64,000 bases of DNA, from NCBI GenBank assembly GCA_949358305.1, contig OX442323.1, forward strand, positions 9,772,500 through 9,836,499. Direction: 5' to 3'. The position numbers were made by a program, and so were the translations under genes. Position 1 is the stretch's first letter, and every line of letters starts with the position of its first letter. Below the pieces are notes generated by a model, which saw nothing but the letters and a program-made list of their open reading frames with translations, ran no database searches and was not told the origin of the DNA. Below are positions 48,130 through 62,300 of the stretch, one piece after another. Source of the DNA: Strigamia acuminata. Its lineage: Eukaryota; Arthropoda; Chilopoda; Geophilomorpha; Linotaeniidae.

Positions 48130-51100
48130 TTTGTTTGTCATTTAACTCTTTTTTTCAAGATAAACGGCGTACCTTCTTGTTATTTGTATAAAAATTACTT
48201 TATTTTCTTCTTTTTTTGTCAGCAATAAATGCTCGTACTTTTAAGTAGTGTCATCTTAAAATCGAATGAATGATTGTAGGAATCGAGAGAGAGAGAGAGA
48301 AATCAACGAGTTTTTGCACGCAATGTTTATATTTTTTCACATTTTTCTAGATGGATGGCGGCGCTGACGGTGGAAATTTTGACAAATTAGCCAAGGTACT
48401 AAAAAATACAAATGTAGTGAGATAAATGGTCGTATTGACGTATTGTACATTCAGACGGCCGATTTGACTGCTATAAACGCGTCGGAAGACGACAAAATTA
48501 AAGCCATGATGACTCAAGCCACTCAGGATTACGATCCATCTAAGTTCGATTTGCTCGATTTCGGTTGTTTCGATCCGTTTTCAATAGCATTTTTTATTTT
48601 TTTTTTATTTTGGTTAGGTATATGAAAATTCGAGGCATGACCGGGCCGATTCCTCCCAATTATCTGTGCTACAGATGCGGCAAACCCGGGCATTGGATTA
48701 AAAATTGCCCCACCAACACGGTTTGCTCTTATTTTTTAAAGTTTTGTTACATGCGCTTTACTCTTCAATGTAATTTAATTTACAGTTCGAGGTTAAACGT
48801 AGCACCGGGATCCCGCGAAGCTTTATGGTCACCGTCGAAGGACCCGAAGTACCCGGGGCTCTTCTCACAAATACTGGCCAGTTCGCCGTACCGGTGATCG
48901 ATCAGTGAGAGAAAAAGAAAAATTCATATTTATTGAAAACTTGTATTTTGAAAAATGTTTTTATTATTTTCAGCGAAGCGTATCGCGAAGGAAAGAAAGA
49001 GCGGCCTCCGTTCGCCAAGGAACCTACGCCCGAAAAAGAAGAAGGTCCCACCATTCCGGACGATTTGCTCTGTACGATTTGCAGGGACCTCCTGTCCGAC
49101 GCCGTATTAATTCCGTGTTGTGGCAACAGTTATTGCGACGAATGTAATATCAGAATTTATTCTTTTTACACAAAATGGTATTTAATTTAATTTTAATTTA
49201 ATTTAAAAGGTGTTCGTCAGGCTCTGCTGGATTCGGACGAGCACGAGTGCCCCACGTGTCAGGAGAAAGATATATCTCCGGACACACTCATACCAAACAG
49301 GTGCGTCTTTCGAATTCGATTCACTTAATTTTTTTTTATTTTTTTTTTTTTAAAATTTGTTTTCTAGATTTTTGAGAACCACCGTGATGAATTTCAAAAA
49401 CGAAACGGGCTACACCAAAGCAAAAAAAATAGTTGCACCTCCTTCGCCCGCGGTGGAAGAGAAGCCCGTCGAAAGCGACGAGCCCACCCCGGTCCCAGAA
49501 CAAGAGTAAATTGTAATGAAATAATTGCGTCGAAACCTTTTTCAAAAATTGTTTCTTTAGACCGGCAATTGGTGACGATCGACCGGGGACTCCTGTGCGC
49601 GACGAAAACCCGGAAGAAGTTTGCGGTGAAGTTGAACTCGAGCCCGGCTTGGAACCCGAGGAGTCCGTGCCGACTGCAACCACGGCGGAGGCGTCAACGA
49701 CGACGACGACGACGACAACCACGACAACGACGACGACAGCAACAGCAACAACATCAGCGGCGGTAACGGCAACACTGGCACAAGCGATGGTCCCAAGTTC
49801 GAATCAAAGCAGTTTCACGATTTCCACGATTTCCACGATAACCACGCGAATTCCCAGGCACCCATATCCCACGGTAACCGAATTAATTGGACCTACTCGT
49901 AATTATTTAGATTTAATTGCGATTACTTGGCTTAGGTTTCGGCACCATTGCCACCATTTCGGCCCAACAGACCACCGCGTACGAGTATGCTGAATAATTA
50001 TTATGATTATCATTGTTTGGTTATTTATTTAAATTTTATTATTAGATGCGTTTCCGGAAGCGCCTCGCGGACCACCCCCGCCTTTGCGAGGGTCCGGAAT
50101 GCAACAGATTCCTCGGCCGCCGTTCTCTCCGAAGCACGAAGGACCATCCCATTATCACCACCATCATCACCACCATCACTCCAGATACAATCATCCCCCG
50201 CATCCGTACGGAACGGGCCCGCCGGCCCCGCCTCCGCCCCCGTTTCATGGTTCGTTACCGCCGCCCAGGCTGGGCCCTCCTCACCTGACGAATCATCATC
50301 CGTTGCTTCCGCTTCAACCGCTGCACATGCCTCACCATTATCAACCTCCCAGGGGGATGCCTCCGCGAGGGCCGCCGCCGCCCCCGCCCGGATATTCGTC
50401 GCAGCCGCCGCCTCCCGGTGGGAAAATAAATAAATAAATGTTCCTCAAAATGCTCATGGCCATAATAATTTTATCAATTTTCAAGGATCATTGCCGCTCG
50501 GGCCACCTTTCGAGCAACCCCCGCCGCCGGGAATTCCCGTCCATCACGGATCCGGGTACGACTATTACAAAAAGTAGGTCTTATCATTATTATTATTCAT
50601 TCATTTATTTATTTATTTATTTATTTATTTATTTGATTGATTGATTGATTGATTGATTGTTTGATTGATTGGTTGATTAATTTTTCTTATCTCGCAGAGG
50701 CAAGAACCCGTTTGCTGAATTCGAACGTGAGCTGATGGAGTACAAGGCGGATCGCGGAGCGAGGTCGCGCAGTTCTCGTTCTAGTTCCCGATCGTACGGA
50801 CCCTCGCGCTCCAGTTCGAGATCGCGGTCGCCTCCTTTGTCGCGCTCCGTGTCCCGTTCCACGCGCTCGTCTTCCAGATCGTACTCGTACAGCCGCTCCA
50901 GATCGATGTCTCTGTCGCGATCCAGGTCCAGGTCACGATCGCCGTACAGGTCGAGGGCTCGTTCGCGGTCCCGCGGTCGTCGCTACTCGCCGCATTACCG
51001 GCGTGCGTCGAGATCGCCGTTCGGCAGACCGCGCTCGCCGCTACGAAGAGACTACTCGCCCGGCTATTATTATCATCATCATCACCACCATCATCGCTAT

Positions 51101-53116
51101 CAGCCGCCGCCGCCGCCGTCGTCCACCTTTTCGCCCGACCAGAGGACGGGCCGCTTTTATCAACAACAACAGCAACAATTAGCGCAGCAGCAACAGCAGC
51201 AGCAGCAGCAGCAGCAACAGCAACAACATTCCTATCGCTACGACGATTACCATCACCACGTTCAGGATCCGCCGCAGTACGGGCCGCGTTTTGACGAACC
51301 GTACCACGAGCGGCGCCGCTCGTGGACGCCCGAAGTTAGACACGACGTTCGCAAGTCGGCTCGACCGTCCGAGGCGGCGCGGCAGGACGCGGAGCACCTA
51401 ACCAAAGAGAAACCGGTGGAGAGAAAGAGAGATCAGAAACGACACAAGAGCAGAAGCAAACGGGAAAAGGAGCACGAGGGGCGTGGTAAGGAGAGCAGCG
51501 CCGGTGGAAGCGGCCTTGGCGGCGGCAAATCGCGCAAGGAGGCGACTCCGCAGCAGAACGTCTTGAGGAGCGAGCGAGATAAATATGACGATAAGAAATC
51601 GGTGCACAAGAAGAGCGAGCCAGACGTGGACGTAAAGCGAAAACACAAGAGCAGAGCCAAGAAATTGCAAGAAACGAGCAAGAGCAAACCCAAGTCGGAA
51701 AACTCGGTCGAAACAGAAAAGGAAGACAAGGAAAAGGAAAGGGAAAAGGAGAAAGAGAAGGAGAAAGAAAAAGAGAAAGAGAAAGAGAAAGACAAGTGTT
51801 TGAAGCATCGGGACAAGGAGGAAGAATCGAAGGTGAAACACGTGATCAAAGAGGCGGACAGCACAAACACCAACGTGGTCGCCGACAGCACCATGCTCGA
51901 GGTCGACGAATCTGACAAGAATCGAATCACCGCGTACGAAGAAGCGGCGCGCGTGGCGAAAATCGACACTCCGGAACCCGATTCGGCAGGCGAGATCGGA
52001 GAAGGCCCGGTGAACGACGAAGAGGAGGACGAGGAGGAAGAAGAAGAAGATGAAGAAGAAGAACAAGAAGAAGAAGAAGAAGAAGTAGAAGTAGAAGAAG
52101 AAGAAGAAGAAAATGACGAGGACGACGACGGAGAGGAAGAGGAAGAAGAGGGCGACGATGTGGAGGAGGAAGGGGAGGAAAAGGAAGTGAAAGAAGACGA
52201 AGCTTCCGTTCTGACGGCTCAGATTCCCGAACCATCGAAATGGGAAAGGGACGAATCGGACGCGGACGACGTGCCGAGCAGTCCGAACAGGGAGAAGCGA
52301 CAGGAATCGCCCAAGACAATGTTGCCCAGAGATATCGTGCAACGAGCGGAAAAGGCTCTTTTGCAGAAACCCTTTCAACTTAAGTCACGGCACGACAAAG
52401 AAAAAGAGAAAGAGAAAGAGAAAGAAGAGAAGAAGGAAAAAGACGTCGGCGACGAGGCTGCCTTCCCCTACGCCTCCGCCTCTGCCTCAGCCTCCGCCTC
52501 CGCCACCGTCACAGCCACCGCCACCGCCACCGCGGTCGCAGAAGAAGCGGAAAAAGACGAAAAAAGCCACAAGAGCGAAAAGTTCAGGTTGGACAGGTCC
52601 AAGTTCCAAGAAAAAGATGCGAGGAAAGGTAAAAGAGGATCGGAAAAAGAAGAGTCGGACGGCAGAAGGAAAAGTCGGAAGGACGACAAGGAAAGAAAGA
52701 ATCCGAAGGGCGATAAGAAGAAAGCGATCATCGACGAGTCGAAATTCGAACCGAATTACGACGAGACTAGCGATTCGGACGGAGGCGCAGGCGCAGGCGG
52801 AAGCGCAGGCGGAAGCGCAGGCGGAAGCGGAGCCATCGACCGAGCGCCGAAACAACGAGCGAAGCGGGGACTGAGCAAATCGCCGGAAAGGGGCACGAAG
52901 AAACCGAAACAGGAAGCGTGCGCCGCGTTACCCGGCGAGTCGACAAGGTCGGTGAGCGGCGCCGGCAGCAGCAGCAGCGCGAGTCCGTCGTCTGACAGCC
53001 CTCACAAAAGAGACGCGGCGGCCACGCACAAACACAAGAAAACCAAGCACAAGAAGCATCGAAAACACAAGCACAAGCACAAGAAGAAGAAAAGTCATAA
53101 AAGTATTAAACATTGA
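47362..53116 (+). CDS. RBBP6: RBBP6 / SNAMA, DWNN-RING ubiquitin ligase of the 3'-end machinery
   Basis: Fifteen exons (47362-47527, 47596-47683, 47746-47788, 48351-48395, 48455-48543, 48618-48720, 48786-48904, 48974-49143, 49210-49300, 49368-49505, 49561-49873, 49936-49984, 50046-50417, 50486-50573, 50698-53116) sum to 1430 residues. Order of domains: DWNN ubiquitin-like (SVHYKFKSSLDYDTLTFDGL), CCHC zinc knuckle (YLCYRCGKPGHWIKNCP), RING/U-box-like finger (LLCTICRDLLSDAVLIPCCG then SYCDECVRQAL..CPTC), a Thr/Pro/His-rich region, the conserved NPFAEFERELMEYKADR, an RS domain, then K/E-rich and long acidic tracts ending in a Lys-rich nuclear signal. RBBP6 activates CPSF for mRNA 3' cleavage and binds p53 and Rb in vertebrates. 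Intron 3 (562 bp) is the longest and holds ATT microsatellites. Confidence 0.95.
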
Positions 53117-53443
53117 TGTAATCACTTTATTTTTTATTTTTTCCTTTTGTAGCAATTATAAAATATGAATTAAAATCTAATAGTTTACTACTGCTTGCAT
53201 AATTTCTTTCTTTTGCCGATTTTCCTCCAGCGAAAAAGTAGTTCGGCTTATTTTACACGTAAAAAAGTAGTCCATGAAAGGATCTCTCGAGTGATTAGTC
53301 CGCTTCGTTCGCGTCACAAACTGTGTGAGTGCAAAGCGGAATATCGGTTCACAAGCTGTCGGCCTTTATTCAATTCTTTTCGTATTTATTCAATGTGATT
53401 TCGTTGAAAAAACACAGTACAACAATCCGTATTAATTGAGGCG
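53117..53443. promoter_or_regulatory. RBBP6 3' UTR and DDX5/17 promoter
   Basis: The 327-bp gap between two same-strand genes contains A/T-rich 3' UTR and then less AT-rich 5' sequence. No additional gene is visible. Confidence 0.5.
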
Positions 53444-57077
<3,634 letters not shown>

Positions 57078-57856
57078 GAGAGTATTTTTCTTATTAACTA
57101 TGTTTATCGTTGAGTGGGGGGGAAGGGGAAATTTCTTGCATTTGACATTCCACCTTGACTGTTTTGTATGAGAGAAAGAAAACAATGTACATTCTCTTAA
57201 ACAATATTAGGTAATTTATTAACTTGACAACTGAAATAAATATTACGGTTTCTATTTGTAGAAGATGAAATTTATTTTCTGTCTTGATCATTGTCAGCAA
57301 TTTATTTTCTGTTCTGTGTGTAGAGAGGCATTTTTCTTTTTTCTAAATCTCCGTAGAGGAAAAAGATTTTTGAATGGAATTTTCTAAAAATTATAGTTGG
57401 GGGAAACATATTCGGCAATAAGTTTCATCAAGTTTCCCTTTGACCAATAAGAACATGAGCCTGATTTCGAAACACCCAGTGGCTACACGCGGTGTTGGTG
57501 GCCATTCGCGTCACGTGGTCGTGGAAAACTGACAAATGATAATAGGCATTTGGTTTTCGACAACAAGGTTAGCTGCAAAACCAGGCCATCTCTTCGGATT
57601 TGACGGTAAGGGAATTTATTTAGACATTTTATTTGCCACCTTGTTAATTGATTATCGAATTGCTTTCCAGTTGGGAGTGATTATTATTGCGTTGTTTATT
57701 AAAGGCTTTTCTTTTTCTTTTTAAAAACGATTGTCTTATTATTTTGAATTGGGGATGGAACGGGAAAAGTAGATGAACAATCTTGTCTATCTTCTGGTGG
57801 TCAATTCTGGTTTTATTTATTTTTTATTTGCTTTTTCTCAATCTATACGAGGCTGA
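57078..57856. other. intergenic, DDX5/17 3' UTR then AT-rich DNA
   Basis: A GGGGGGAAGGGG patch near 57116 lies in the probable 3' UTR. The remainder is AT-rich. I see no gene. Confidence 0.55.
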
Positions 57857-58458
57857 TTTCGGGACGACTCGGACACGCTTCGCGACTCGGCCGTGTTGAC
57901 CATCTACTTGGACAGCTCTGAGTTTGGAGGCACCGACGCCGTTTTGCTCAATACTTCGCTTGATTTCAGCATCGAGCCCGTCAACGACGAGCCCGTCAAC
58001 GACGAGCAGTTCGAGTTGGTCACCAAAACGCCGCGGACCGAAGTGGTGCGGGGACAGAGAGTGGCCATCACCGCCAGCAATCTTAAGACCATCGACCCCG
58101 ACACTCCCCCAAACGAAATTCGCTACGACATCATCACGCCGCCGAGCAGCGGGCGCCTGGAGTGTAGGACGAGCCTTCGCAGCAAGTGCAGTCGTTCACC
58201 CAACACGACGTGGACGCCGGCAACTTGTACTACGTGCACGACTGCTCCGAAAACACGGCCACTTTCTACTTCAAAGTGTCGGACGGTGTGTTTAGGGCGG
58301 TCTATCGAGTGTTCAACATCCACGTGTTGCCGCTTTCGCTGAAAATGGTCAACAACTCACTCATCACTCTGCCCCAAGCGACCACGGCCGTCTACCTCAA
58401 GTCGTCCAACGTGGGCGCCTTCACGAACGGCAACAGTTCTCTCTCCATATCCATCTAA
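57857..58458 (+). pseudogene. CSPG-repeat fragment (CSPG4/NG2-like), frameshifted
   Basis: From 57857 one frame reads DDSDTLRDSAVLTIYLDSSE, then FSIEPVNDEPVNDEQFELVT and IDPDTPPNEIRYDIITPPSS up to about 58162. The CSPG signature then continues in a different frame: VQSFTQHDVDAGNLYYVHDC, FYFKVSDGVFRAVYRVFNIH, to 58458. The pattern PVNDE..(L)xYxVxxPPxxGxLE..SFTQxDVxxGxLxYxH..FxVSDG is that of cadherin-like CSPG repeats in NG2/CSPG4 and FRAS/FREM proteins. PVNDE is duplicated in tandem. Both ends stop abruptly, with no signal peptide, membrane helix or further repeats. It is most likely a dead fragment; a missed small intron at the frame change is less likely. Confidence 0.6.
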
Positions 58459-59110
58459 CTTCTTACTTTATACCTCTTATTCATTATTGTTTACTTTATT
58501 CATTATTTTATTTCTTACACCTTATTCCATTTCTAATCCCTCATTTCTCAAGTCTCATCTCTCACTTATTTCTCATCCCTCCCTTATCTCTGTTCGTATC
58601 CTTCATCTTTTACTACTTATTCTTCATCCCTCATCCCTGCTTGTTACCCCTCATCTTTCAATTCTTATTTCTCATCCCTCACTTTGTATCTCTTATTTCT
58701 TACTTCTTACCTCTTATTGTTTACTTTGTTATTTCTTACACCTTATTCCATTCCTCAACCCTCAACCCTCAACCCTCATCTCTCACTTCTTTTTCCTCAG
58801 CTCTTATTTTTTATTCCTCATTCCTTACTACTTATCTGTCATCTCACTTTTTATCCTTCATCTCTCACTTCTCATACATCGCCCCTTACTCTCATTCCTC
58901 ACTTATGTCTCGTCTTTGAATTCTTATTCCTCATCTTTGAATTCTTATTCCTCATCTTTGAATTCTTACTCCTCAGCTCTACTTGTCTCCTTCCTCACTT
59001 CTTATCTATTATCTCACACTTCTTAACCTTCACTGAATTCCTTATCTCGATCTCCCCTCTCTCCTCCTCTCCCCTCTTCCCCTTCCCTCTTCTCATCTCT
59101 TTCCTTCCAG
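58459..59110. repeat. pyrimidine-rich low-complexity region (TTCTTATCTCATC-like)
   Basis: About 650 bp of nearly pure C/T with interspersed A, built of degenerate CTTATTTCTCATCCCTC motifs. Open frames in it are compositional artefacts. Confidence 0.85.
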
Positions 59111-59216
59111 ATCGGTCGAATTAAAAATAAGATTTAAAAATAGAAAATTAATCAAAAGGCTGAACATGAAGGAAATTTATTTGTTGGTGATATCTGTCAC
59201 ACAAACTAAAATTATC

Positions 59217-59344
59217 GCCACCAGATGGCGCTGCCAAAAAGAAGTTTGAGTGAATCTTTTGGATATTTTATTGCGTCCCCTGGTGGCAGTATTACGATGA
59301 CGTCATATAACGTCACCATAATACCGCCACCAGAGGGCGCTGCT
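59217..59344. promoter_or_regulatory. cluster of three CTCF-like motifs
   Basis: GCCACCAGATGGCGCTGCC (59217-59235), CCCCTGGTGGCAG (59277-59289, opposite orientation) and GCCACCAGAGGGCGCTGCT (59326-59344) each resemble the CTCF core CCACCAGGGGGCGC. The first and third are part of a longer direct duplication (..AAAAAG(A/G)AG.GAGTGAATCT). A CRE-like TGACGTCAT lies between. The cluster ends 24 bp before the satellite. Confidence 0.5.
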
Positions 59345-59367
59345 AAAAAGGAGTGAATCTAATGGAT

Positions 59368-62300
59368 ATTTCTCCATACATTAGCCTTTGCTTTTTTGAC
59401 AAATTTTAAAAAGTGCCAAAAACATGCTTAAGACGTATAAAATGCGCTAAAAAGTCGATTCCCGTTGGCGGAATTTGCATATCTGGCACCGTTGCAGAGA
59501 TACACCACTTTTTCTGTTCAAAAAGTCTGTTTTTTGCTTATATCTCTGCAACAGTGCCAGATATGCAAATTGCGCACACGGGAATCGATTTTTCAGCTCA
59601 TTTTACGTCTAACCAGCACGTTTCTGGAACTTTTTCAATTTTTGGCCATTTCTCCATACATTAGCCTTTGCTTTTTTGACAAATTTTAAAAAGTGCCAAA
59701 AACATGCTTAAGACGTATAAAATGCGCTAAAAAGTCGATTCCCGTTGGCAGAATTTGCATATCTGGCACCGTTGCAGAGATACACCACTTTTTCTGTTCA
59801 AAAAGTCTGTTTTTTGCTTATATCTCTGCAACAGTGCCAGATATGCAAATTGCGCACACGGGAATCGATTTTTCAGCTCATTTTACGTCTAACCAGCACG
59901 TTTCTGGAACTTTTTCAATTTTTGGCCATTTCTCCATACATTAGCCTTTGCTTTTTTGACAAATTTTAAAAAGTGCCAAAAACATGCTTAAGACGTATAA
60001 AATGCGCTAAAAAGTCGATTCCCGTTGGCAGAATTTGCATATCTGGCACCGTTGCAGAGATACACCACTTTTTCTGTTCAAAAAGTCTGTTTTTTGCTTA
60101 TATCTCTGCAACAGTGCCAGATATGCAAATTGCGCACACGGGAATCGATTTTTCAGCTCATTTTACGTCTAACCAGCACGTTTCTGGAACTTTTTCAATT
60201 TTTGGCCATTTCTCCATACATTAGCCTTTGCTTTTTTGACAAATTTTAAAAATTGCCAAAAACATGCTTAAGACGTATAAAATGCGCTAAAAAGTCGATT
60301 CCCGTTGGCGGAATTTGCATATCTGGCACCGTTGCAGAGATACACCACTTTTTCTGTTCAAAAAGTCTGTTTTTTGCTTATATCTCTGCAACAGTGCCAG
60401 ATATGCAAATTGCGCACACGGGAATCGATTTTTCAGCTCATTTTACGTCTAACCAGCACGTTTCTGGAACTTTTTCAATTTTTGGCCATTTCTCCATACA
60501 TTAGCCTTTGCTTTTTTGACAAATTTTAAAAAGTGCCAAAAACATGCTTAAGACGTATAAAATGCGCTAAAAAGTCGATTCCCGTTGGCGGAATTTGCAT
60601 ATCTGGCACCGTTGCAGAGATACACCACTTTTTCTGTTCAAAAAGTCTGTTTTTTGCTTATATCTCTGCAACAGTGCCAGATATGCAAATTGCGCACACG
60701 GGAATCGATTTTTCAGCTCATTTTACGTCTAACCAGCACGTTTCTGGAACTTTTTCAATTTTTGGCCATTTCTCCATACATTAGCCTTTGCTTTTTTGAC
60801 AAATTTTAAAAAGTGCCAAAAACATGCTTAAGACGTATAAAATGCGCTAAAAAGTCGATTCCCGTTGGCGGAATTTGCATATCTGGCACCGTTGCAGAGA
60901 TACACCACTTTTTCTGTTCAAAAAGTCTGTTTTTTGCTTATATCTCTGCAACAGTGCCAGATATGCAAATTGCGCACACGGGAATCGATTTTTCAGCTCA
61001 TTTTACGTCTAACCAGCACGTTTCTGGAACTTTTTCAATTTTTGGCCATTTCTCCATACATTAGCCTTTGCTTTTTTGACAAATTTTAAAAAGTGCCAAA
61101 AACATGCTTAAGACGTATAAAATGCGCTAAAAAGTCGATTCCCGTTGGCGGAATTTGCATATCTGGCACCGTTGCAGAGATACACCACTTTTTCTGTTCA
61201 AAAAGTCTGTTTTTTGCTTATATCTCTGCAACAGTGCCAGATATGCAAATTGCGCACACGGGAATCGATTTTTCAGCTCATTTTACGTCTAACCAGCACG
61301 TTTCTGGAACTTTTTCAATTTTTGGCCATTTCTCCATACATTAGCCTTTGCTTTTTTGACAAATTTTAAAAAGTGCCAAAAACATGCTTAAGACGTATAA
61401 AATGCGCTAAAAAGTCGATTCCCGTTGGCGGAATTTGCATATCTGGCACCGTTGCAGAGATACACCACTTTTTCTGTTCAAAAAGTCTGGTTTTTGCTTA
61501 TATCTCTGCAACAGTGCCAGATATGCAAATTGCGCACACGGGAATCGATTTTTCAGCTCATTTTACGTCTAACCAGCACGTTTCTGGAACTTTTTCAATT
61601 TTTGGCCATTTCTCCATACATTAGCCTTTGCTTTTTTGACAAATTTTAAAAAGTGCCAAAAACATGCTTAAGACGTATAAAATGCGCTAAAAAGTCGATT
61701 CCCGTTGGCGGAATTTGCATATCTGGCACCGTTGCAGAGATACACCACTTTTTCTGTTCAAAAAGTCTGTTTTTTGCTTATATCTCTGCAACAGTGCCAG
61801 ATATGCAAATTGCGCACACGGGAATCGATTTTTCAGCTCATTTTACGTCTAACCAGCACGTTTCTGGAACTTTTTCAATTTTTGGCCATTTCTCCATACA
61901 TTAGCCTTTGCTTTTTTGACAAATTTTAAAAAGTGCCAAAAACATGCTTAAGACGTATAAAATGCGCTAAAAAGTCGATTCCCGTTGGCGGAATTTGCAT
62001 ATCTGGCACCGTTGCAGAGATACACCACTTTTTCTGTTCAAAAAGTCTGTTTTTTGCTTATATCTCTGCAACAGTGCCAGATATGCAAATTGCGCACACG
62101 GGAATCGATTTTTCAGCTCATTTTACGTCTAACCAGCACGTTTCTGGAACTTTTTCAATTTTTGGCCATTTCTCCATACATTAGCCTTTGCTTTTTTGAC
62201 AAATTTTAAAAAGTGCCAAAAACATGCTTAAGACATGTAAAATGCGCTAAAAAGTTGATTCCCGTTGGCGGAATTTGCATATCTGGCACCGTTGCAGAGA

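Noticed and set aside
51398-52378. 326-codon minus-strand frame rich in Phe/Leu
   Set aside because: It is the complement of the RBBP6 Lys/Glu-rich tail, where AAG/GAA repeats read as CTT/TTC.
58487-59124. Overlapping Ser/Leu/Phe/His-rich frames of up to 179 codons
   Set aside because: Purely an effect of the pyrimidine-rich low-complexity sequence.
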